64,000 bases of DNA, taken from the NCBI GenBank assembly GCA_011317545.1, contig WUJK01000010.1, positions 1,178,001 through 1,242,000 on the forward strand, written 5' to 3'. Positions within the stretch are counted from its first letter, which is position 1, and each line of letters begins with the position of its first letter. The DNA comes from Coniella vitis (lineage: Eukaryota > Ascomycota > Sordariomycetes > Diaporthales > Schizoparmaceae). Under the pieces are notes generated by a model. It saw nothing but the letters and a program-made list of their open reading frames with translations, searched no databases and was not told the origin of the DNA. Below are positions 57,249 to 64,000 of this stretch, piece after piece. Position numbers and translations under genes: made by a program.

Positions 57249-58037
57249 ATAAAAGGGGCGGTATATTTATTAGCCCTATTTCTAAAAGGCCCTTAAAGGC
57301 CGGGAGGGATTATAGGTCTACCTATAGCCGTATTAGCTATTCCTAGGGGAGTAGAGGATTATTACTAATAGTTATAATAAGGGTCTTATAGTTAGAGTTA
57401 GTATATAGATTAGGAGTAACCTTTATAATTATATTTAGAATATTAGAGAAGATTAGGTTAAAGACCCCCCTTCGGATATATATATGGATATTCGGGATAC
57501 TTATAAGGAATATATCTCTAAATAGTATTTAATCTTTAACCCGATTATTACCCCTTTCGTTAAGCTTACCCGGCTTATAAGGAGTATAAACTATATTAAA
57601 ATCGCCCCTAATTACCTATCTCTATATAAGTAAACTATTTAATATATAATCGAATACTATATCCTCCCTAAGCGCCCGATAAATATTAACTAAAAAAACC
57701 CCTAATACCTCTAGCTAGAGTCTATCCCTTATAATAAGGGGCTATTACTACTTTATACCTAGCCTATAACCCCGTTATATATATATTAGGACCCGGGGCT
57801 TATTACCGAGTAATTCCTACCGCCTTTCCTTATAATAAGCTATCGGATCTCCTCCTTAATTATCTACCGGCGAGAAAAGCTTATAAATAGGGTACCTCTA
57901 AGTTCTCGTATTATATATTATATATAGCTCCTAAACTTATATAATATCTACCCCCTATTTAATATAGAGTATTAATAGTATAATATAGGTAGATTATTTC
58001 TTCCCTATATTCGCTTAAATAATTATAAGAAAAGCCC
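57249..58037 (-). pseudogene. LINE copy E ORF2, endonuclease part only
   Basis: Minus-strand beginning of ORF2, from the VQEP-type motif region (near 58000) through the GDFN region (near 57620) to the interruption at 57249. Reverse transcriptase is absent. Confidence 0.55.
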
Positions 58038-58046
58038 CCCGGTTAT

Positions 58047-59157
58047 CGGAAGGGTATATCTTATTTATATATAGGGGGAGTAATAATATTTAAGCCCCCC
58101 TAGGAGCTAAGGATTATAACCGTATCGTTATCGTCCTTAACTATATCCGCCGGGGGTATAGGCTCTCTCTTTATAATAGGGCTAAGACCCTCCGAAGGCG
58201 GTATATTAGCTAGGTCGAGCTATAGGTATTATTATAAGCCGGTCGGCGGTATATAATTACGGATATTATTATAAGGCCGCTTCCGGGAGGGGCCTTCGAT
58301 AGATAACTATTCTATAAGCTTAATAGGGGGTTAAGGCTCCCGCTAGCTATTAATAGTATCTATAGCTATATTTATATCGTTATAATAAGCTTTATATATA
58401 TTCCTAATCCTTTTAAGCTTAGAGATAAATAGGTAATAAAGATACTTATTAACTATTATAGGGGCGGTAATATAGCTAAGGTAGCTAAAGCGGATTAGCC
58501 TATAGTAATTAATATACCTAGGGGGAAGCGTATAAACCTCCCCTTCCTAAATATATTAAGCGTTAGAATAGATAGGGTATTACCTATTCCTTATATAACG
58601 TTTAGTTAAATAATAGCTAAGATAGCCGTCCGTATAGAAAGAAAGCCTCTTCGTTTTCTATATTAGCCGGGTATAAGGTAGATTAAAGACCTAAAAGGGT
58701 TATACTTTATATAAAAAGGATATTAGCTAGGTAATAGTATTTATAATAGGGTTATATCCGTTTATAGAAAGCTTATAGAAAATAAGCTTAATTCTTATCT
58801 ATATTATAGCTTTCTCCCGGATATATTCCTTAGGAGAAACCCTTTAATAGGTAAAGGGGTTATAAAATTCCCTCGGAACCCCGGTTATTATATAAATAAC
58901 CTAAGTCTATAATATAATCGCCGAGGATACTTATATTAGCTCTAATAGCTTATCCCTTAAAAGGTTAATAAAAAGCTTATCCCGAACCTCCTTACTAATA
59001 AGGCGTAAAGCTTAACTAATAGGGGTTTTAATAACTATTACTATATTAGTTATAAGAATCTAAAGCCGAATATAAATACCTAGCTTAAATCCCTAAAGGG
59101 GTAAATCTATAAGCGTATTATAAGGGGTAGCCCTAAGGAGGATCCTTATATCCTATC
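58047..59157 (-). pseudogene. LINE copy E ORF1, broken
   Basis: Minus-strand Gag-like ORF1 remnant, collinear with the other copies and full of TAG/TAA. The downstream endonuclease part of ORF2 (57249-58037) follows on the same strand. Confidence 0.55.
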
Positions 59158-62100
59158 CCCGCTACCGGCTATATTAGGGGCCGGATTTTCGAATATAGCG
59201 AGCCGGCTTTACTAGGAGCTTACTTTACTAGGAGCCTAATAGCCGCGCTTATAACGGTAGCTTAGCTTTAACCCTATTAGGGGTATTAAGCGGGTAAAGG
59301 TAGCTATTAAGGGTAAAATACTACTTATAAAATAATAATAGGAGGAATCGAGTATATTAGAATAGGCCGGCTAATAGCCGGGTTTAATAAAAAATTTTTA
59401 AGCTTACGCTTAGCTATAGCTAGGAGTTAGGAGTATACCCTCTTTATATAAAGATACTCCTTACTTTATAAAGGGCCTTTAAAGGTATTAACTAGTTTTC
59501 TTAGGGTCTTATCTACTATTAATAGGATTATCTCCCGAGCTATAAATATATAGCGTATACCTATAAGGAGGGTCCTAACCGTACTAAGGGCGAGGGGGTT
59601 ATCTTAACGAATAGTAGTATCCTCCTATAACTATAGTATAATACCGTAATACCTCTTCTACTATATAGGGGAGTAAATCGAATCCGTAATAGAACTAGTA
59701 TCTATCCTAGGTACTAATCCCTTAGGCGGCGGTAAACCGTCCTACGTTATATTTATAGGTAGGGCCTCCTATAAGGCTATCCCGTAACCGAGTTTACTTA
59801 TATATAAATAGGTTAGATTTATTTACTTATTTATTTATTTAATTAAATTAACGCCGGACTAGTTACGCTATTATACCTCTTAAGGGGTATCTCGGCGTAT
59901 ACTGCCTATCGTACTACTAAGGAGTATATATATACCTACCTAGTATATATATTCGTAATATAACCCTAGCCCGAAGGCTGCTTTATAGTGTATTAGCTAT
60001 ATCCTAGAGGCTAAATACTCTAGGGATTAGCCTTAGAGTAGAGTTATATAATACTATTAGTATAACCCGTATAAAGCTACGTTTTTATTAGGTTAGTATA
60101 TTACCGTATAGTTACTAAACGTTAGATATCGGCCGAGACTAGTTCCGAAGCCGTACTATATATATACTATATATCGACTATACTAGCGATAACCTTACTA
60201 GTATAATAGCCTAAGGGCGCTATACTAGAGAGCTAGCTAGCTATTAAGCTACTAATATAGCGTAAACGTCCTTATAATAGTATAGAGTAATAGCTTAAAA
60301 TATATTAGAGATATATCTTAAAGCGTTTACTATCATTAGTCCGTAAAAGTATATATCCTTCTACTAATAATAGCTAGCCCTTTATCTATAGTTATAAATA
60401 ATAGCTATTATAGCTAGTTATACCCCTATTATTATTAATAGCAGGGGTATAGCGCTATCTACTATATTTCTCCTATACCTATTATAGCTTATCTAAACTC
60501 CTTCCTCTTCCTCCTCTCTCCCTCCTCCTTTCTTAATCTATTATATAATAGTATAATAGTATTACTAACTATCGCTACTACTATATTATACTCCCCTTTA
60601 TAATCCTAAGTATACTAACTACTATTATTATTATTATAATACCTCTTAAAAAAGGAAGTAAGCGTATTTACCTTTCCTAATCGAATACTAGGATTTATAA
60701 TAATCTACTAACGTTTTAAATTATTATATAGCTAAGTATACTAAAGCGTATTATACTACGAATACTACTAATACCCGTATAGCTAAGAAACGTATAATAC
60801 TCCTATTAATCTATATAAATTAGCCTAAGCTCTTATAAATACTATATCCAGCGCTATTATAAAATAGTATATCCTTCCTATAAAATACCTATATAAATAA
60901 TATAGTAAGCGTAGTATATTATACTAAAGCTAAGTTCTAATATTATTAATTAACTACTATTAATAAGTATATTTACTAATAGAGACTAAAGCTATTAAAA
61001 AGGGTACCGCCCCTATAATATACTCCTATATAGCGTTATAAAGCCGACTATTAATATACTTAATAGTAATAATTACGTTTATAACGAAAACGAGGGTAAT
61101 AAAGATATCCTATAAAAGGCCTTTAACGGTACCCTCGAGCTTAAGGATAAGGATAAGGGTAATATTAAAGCTGCTAAGGATAGTATTAATAGCGAAGATA
61201 AGGTAGACTTATTCCGAGATAGCTAGGAATAGGCCGAAGATACCTTTAGTAATAAGGAGCCTACTATTAATATATATACTAGTAATAATAACGCCGAGGA
61301 GGACGATAAGGAGGCCTATTAAGATAAGGCTAATAACGATAGTAATTATATTACTAGTAGGAATACTAATTATACCTATATAAACGATAGTAGTAGTAGT
61401 AGTAATAGCGGTAACGATAACGATATCGGTATCGCCCGTACTACTACCGCCGGTAATACTAGTAATAAACGCCCTACGCCTACCTCTACTCCTACTAATA
61501 CTCCTACTACTAAGAAGTAGTATTCTACTACTATTACTAATAGTAGTAATGCTAGGGCTAAGGCTATTAAGATAATAGCTCCTATTAAGGCTAACCCTCC
61601 TTATATTACCTATACTATTAATATTACTACTATTATTAATACTTAGCCTAAGGCTAAGATTAGTAAGAAAACTAATATTATTAAGAATAAGGGTAAAGCT
61701 ATTACTCTTATTACCCCTATTAAGCGTAAGAAGATATAAAAGGCTAGCGAAGCTACTCCTAATAGCTATTATATTATAACCTAGCGTAATATACTTTATA
61801 AGTAATATCTAGTCTCGGTAATTACCGGTAAGTCGCTTAGTAATTATTAGGATATTAAGGGTAATACCCGTTACTAACGCTATTAGCGTAAGGGCTATAC
61901 CCTTTTAGCTAACTACCTAATAACCGTTAGCCGCTAGTTATATAACGCCCTATAGAAGGGTAAGGATAATATCCCTTACCGTATTACTATTTATATAGCT
62001 AAGGAGGCTTATAATAAAGTATTAGTAGAGGGCTTCGTCGAATTATTTAGTAAATCGGAGGAGGAGGTAAAGCCGGTTATATAGCCCTAAAAGCGCCCCC

Positions 62101-62289
62101 GCTATATCTTACCCCGCTACTACTAATAGTAATAGTATTAGCTATAGTACTTGCCCTAGTAGTATTAGTATTAGGCTATTATAGCTATTATTACTATTAT
62201 TAGCGCTAATACTATCTATAAGTAGGAATATACCCCTAGCGCTATAAGCCTATTATAATTACTTCCTAGCTTAATTACCCCTACCCTAG

Positions 62290-62477
62290 TATCACAGGCC
62301 CACCTGTGACATTGCCTTCGCCCGATGTGCCTGATAAGTTGACTAGATCTTCTGAAACGTGTTTAGAAGATTGCGTACCTTTTGCCTCAACCGCCTAAGC
62401 GAAAGGTTCCGTATATCGGAGACGGCCGTAGGAACGCTAGTTAATTCCTAGAGCCCTATAGGGGCCAGCCCGTTATA
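62290..62477 (+). repeat. TRIM 5' LTR
   Basis: 188 bp. It carries the terminal hairpin (TATCACAGG...CCTGTGACA) and the ATCTTCTGAAACGTGTTTAGA inverted repeat near 62348-62370. It is less mutated than the right LTR at its left end (cacagg against tatagg). Confidence 0.88.
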
Positions 62478-62480
62478 TAT

Positions 62481-62531
62481 CTTCTAAACAAAAATCCCAA
62501 GGTCGCAAGTTCGAGCTACGGAGTACCAAAA
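62481..62531 (+). other. tRNA 3'-half-like segment in the TRIM core
   Basis: The core begins with a stretch reading AAATCCCAAGGTCGCAAG then TTCGAGC and later GTACCA. The AAGGTC variable-loop-like bases, a GTTCGA B-box-like core and a terminal ACCA resemble the 3' half of a tRNA. T-stem pairing is poor, so this is a decayed or chance likeness. If real it could be an internal RNA polymerase III element or a captured primer tRNA. Confidence 0.35.
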
Positions 62532-62608
62532 GTCTTGGATACCCCTTCCGTATAAACTTCGGCTTATAAAGCAACGTCGCGGGTAAGCTTTGGGGGTCCG
62601 ACGTTATT

Positions 62609-62633
62609 AGAGGGAGAGAGAGAAGGGAGGTAA
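62609..62633 (+). other. TRIM polypurine tract
   Basis: agagggagagagagaaggga followed by ggtaa, directly before the right LTR. It sets the element's orientation as plus. Confidence 0.8.
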
Positions 62634-62821
62634 TATTATAGGCCCACCTGTGATATTGCCTTCGCCCGACGTGCCTAATAAGTTAACTAGATCTTCTAAA
62701 ACGTGTTTAGAAGATTGCGTACCTTTTGCCTTAACCGCCTAAGCGAAAGGTTCCGTACGTCGGAGACGGCCGCAGGAACGCTAGTTAATTCCTGGAGCCC
62801 CACAGGGGCTAGCCCGTTATA
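62634..62821 (+). repeat. TRIM 3' LTR
   Basis: 188 bp, same length as the left LTR, differing mainly by C/T and G/A changes. Followed by cctag. Confidence 0.88.
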
Positions 62822-63137
62822 CCTAGGTATTCCCGCCGACTATTATATTATACTATACGCCCTTAGTAATATTATACGCTAGGTAATCGACCGTATATAT
62901 TTTAATATACTTTAGCCCTAGATAGCCTATATCATAGCTATAAACTACCCTAGTAACTAATAGTATAAGATCCTAATTAAACCTATTTTCCTATAAAGTA
63001 GTAGATTATATTATACCTACCGTATATATAGTAGTAAGGGTATTATTTATTAAGAATCTTTATAAACTATTTCTAAGAAGGTAGATTATACTTAGTAATC
63101 TATAAATACCCTTTATAAGTATATTTTACGGAAAGGG

Positions 63138-64000
63138 GTATTAGGGGGCCCGGCTAAGCCCTCCGGCTAATCCTATTACCTCCGCTTAGCTACTATATAA
63201 TATATATAATACTAAGGCGAAAGCTTACTAGAATAGCTTATTCTATAATAGCGGCCTATCCCTAGCCGGCTAAACCGATAATAATATACTTTAAAGTCGC
63301 TATAACTAATCCTTATAGTTATAAAGAGAGCTAGTTATTAATAGCTTAATAAAAGGGCCGGCTATATTATAATACGAAAGCTTAGCCCTTAAGCGTTATA
63401 TTAGCTAGATAAGACTATCTATTAACGTATTTATTATATTTTCTTAGAGCTCCTAATTCCCTCTCGATATAGGGCTTATATACCCGAGGTAATAGGGTTT
63501 ACTACCCGCCCTATTAAGGAGAGTATTATACCCCTCTTTATAAGGGTATCTATAAGCTTATTCCTAGCTATACTTATATAACTAAGGCTTTAGAGGATAG
63601 TTACTAACCGTCCCTCCGTAAGGTATTACTTATAAAGGGCCTAAAAGCTTCGGAAAGCCTATTATAAGGTATTAAGTATATTACCCTATAATCCCTAGAT
63701 AACCGAAGTACTATCTATATAAATAAATACTACTAATAATACCGTTTCTAATACTAGCCGTAGTCTTATAAGCGCCCTAACCGCTTTAGTATCGAAAACA
63801 TATAAGTATTTATAAAGTACCCTAATAGTAATAGTAATAAATACCTTATCCCTTACTATAATATACCTATAGCCTATCCTATACTTAAATCCCTCCTAGA
63901 CCTTAAAGCTATTTATATATATTATTATAACGTCCGGTAGTAGGGTTATATACTATATATTATAGCGTATAGCTACTTCCTTCTTAGGGTAACCGATATT
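63138..64000 (-). pseudogene. LINE copy F ORF2, C-terminal part
   Basis: Minus-strand C-terminal part of ORF2: the Cys/His-type tail near 63200-63300 and RNase H from about 63470 to the window edge, with the region equivalent to YTDS near 63925. Broken by Gln/Trp-type stops and cut by the window end. Confidence 0.65.

Larger units (their letters stand above)
57249..59818 (-). mobile_element. LINE copy E, minus strand, 5' part
   Basis: Covers roughly bases 75 to 2640 of the LINE in reverse: 5' region, ORF1 and endonuclease. On the right it is cut at ggttagat by the 3' tail of copy F; on the left it abuts the LINE tail at 57248. The first ~75 bases and the 3' two-thirds are not in view. A small extra duplication of about 15 bases (ttactaggagc) lies near 59210-59235. 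Confidence 0.82.
62290..62821 (+). mobile_element. TRIM-like LTR element, 532 bp
   Basis: Two 188-bp direct LTRs around a 156-bp non-coding core, flanked by a 5-bp duplication cctag (62285-62289, 62822-62826). The empty site is seen in copy C near 47849. LTR ends (TATCACAGG ... CCCGTTATA) are RIP-altered TG...CA ends. A strong purine run precedes the right LTR. No protein is encoded, so movement would need enzymes from another element. This fits terminal-repeat retrotransposons in miniature. Confidence 0.88.
60661..63168 (+). pseudogene. Antisense ORF of LINE copy F, interrupted by TRIM
   Basis: Plus-strand frame opposite to copy F ORF2, with the same blocks as in other copies: acidic block near 61140-61210, Asn/Asp/Ser run near 61370-61430, basic cluster near 61510, Lys-rich segment near 61640-61740, ITGKSL near 61823. 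The Gln/Tyr-rich tail (about 62100-62280) is interrupted at 62290 by the small LTR element and resumes at 62827. Function unknown. Confidence 0.55.
1..64000. other. RIP-mutated nested retrotransposon tract
   Basis: Across most of the window CpA and TpG are almost missing while TpA is in excess; for example 4501-4560 has no CpA or TpG and about ten TpA. CpG, CpC and CpT persist, so this is not simple AT drift or CpG decay. Repeat copies differ mostly by C-to-T or G-to-A. This matches the known CpA-directed action of RIP in Pezizomycotina. The exceptions, which keep many CpA/TpG, are the copia element (1-2682), parts of gypsy A (30053-35460), the 5' end of the LINE at 35480, and the solo LTR at 6153-6338. 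No tRNA gene, rRNA gene or intact host gene was seen. Confidence 0.93.
59819..64000 (-). mobile_element. LINE copy F, minus strand, 3' half, runs off the window
   Basis: Starts with the (TTTA)n 3' tail and CCGGCGTTAATTTAATTAA in reverse (59819-59860), then the 3' untranslated part, the antisense ORF and, toward 64000, ORF2. It carries the TRIM-like element at 62290-62821. Because it interrupts copy E, it is younger than E. Confidence 0.9.

Noticed and set aside
62481..62531. Functional tRNA gene
   Set aside because: Only a 3'-half likeness is present, the T-stem does not pair well, and no matching 5' half with an A box was found.
1..64000. Mitochondrial or bacterial DNA, or an organelle plasmid
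   Set aside because: Low coding density and high A+T could suggest this, but the content is nuclear fungal retroelements with a CpA-specific mutation signature.

Overview
The window looks like a piece of gene-free heterochromatin from a filamentous ascomycete (Pezizomycotina). No intact protein-coding gene is present. Almost every base belongs to retrotransposons that have been inserted into one another and then inactivated by a process with the signature of repeat-induced point mutation (RIP). CpA and TpG are nearly absent over tens of kilobases, TpA is in large excess, and CpG, CpC and CpT survive. Reading frames that clearly encode retroelement proteins are broken almost only where a Gln (CAA/CAG) or Trp (TGG) codon would lie, and Cys/His codons of zinc knuckles appear as Tyr codons. 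The genus cannot be named from this.

Layout. 1-2682: minus-strand Ty1/copia element (gag, protease, integrase, one LTR), cut by the window edge. 2683-2969: AT-rich, unassigned. 2970-9140: a plus-strand Tad1-like non-LTR retrotransposon (LINE) with a duplicated 5' piece and an internal deletion, carrying an un-RIPed 186-bp solo LTR (6153-6338). 9141-14982: two minus-strand LINE 5' parts. 14983-15358: unassigned. 15359-56948: one plus-strand LINE of about 8.3 kb split by three insertions: a truncated LINE tail (16513-16868), Ty3/gypsy element B (20034-28878, three LTRs), and a minus-strand LINE (29555-53650). That minus LINE is itself split by Ty3/gypsy chromovirus A (30053-45859), which is split by a further plus LINE (35480-43772). 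56949-64000: a LINE tail, a minus LINE 5' part, and the 3' half of another minus LINE holding a 532-bp TRIM-like LTR element (62290-62821). Target-site duplications support most joints, so the order of insertion can be read.

How the parts work. The LINE encodes a Gag-like ORF1 and an ORF2 with APE endonuclease, reverse transcriptase and RNase H, and ends in a (TAAA)n tail. The gypsy elements encode Gag and Pol with integrase and a chromodomain-like end. The most unusual point is that all three families (LINE, gypsy A, gypsy B) also show a long reading frame on the opposite strand, tail-to-tail with the end of pol, rich in low-complexity sequence, and broken by the same Gln/Trp-type stops. I know of no described function for it. 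Domain and boundary calls were made by eye; coordinates of broken ORFs are approximate.
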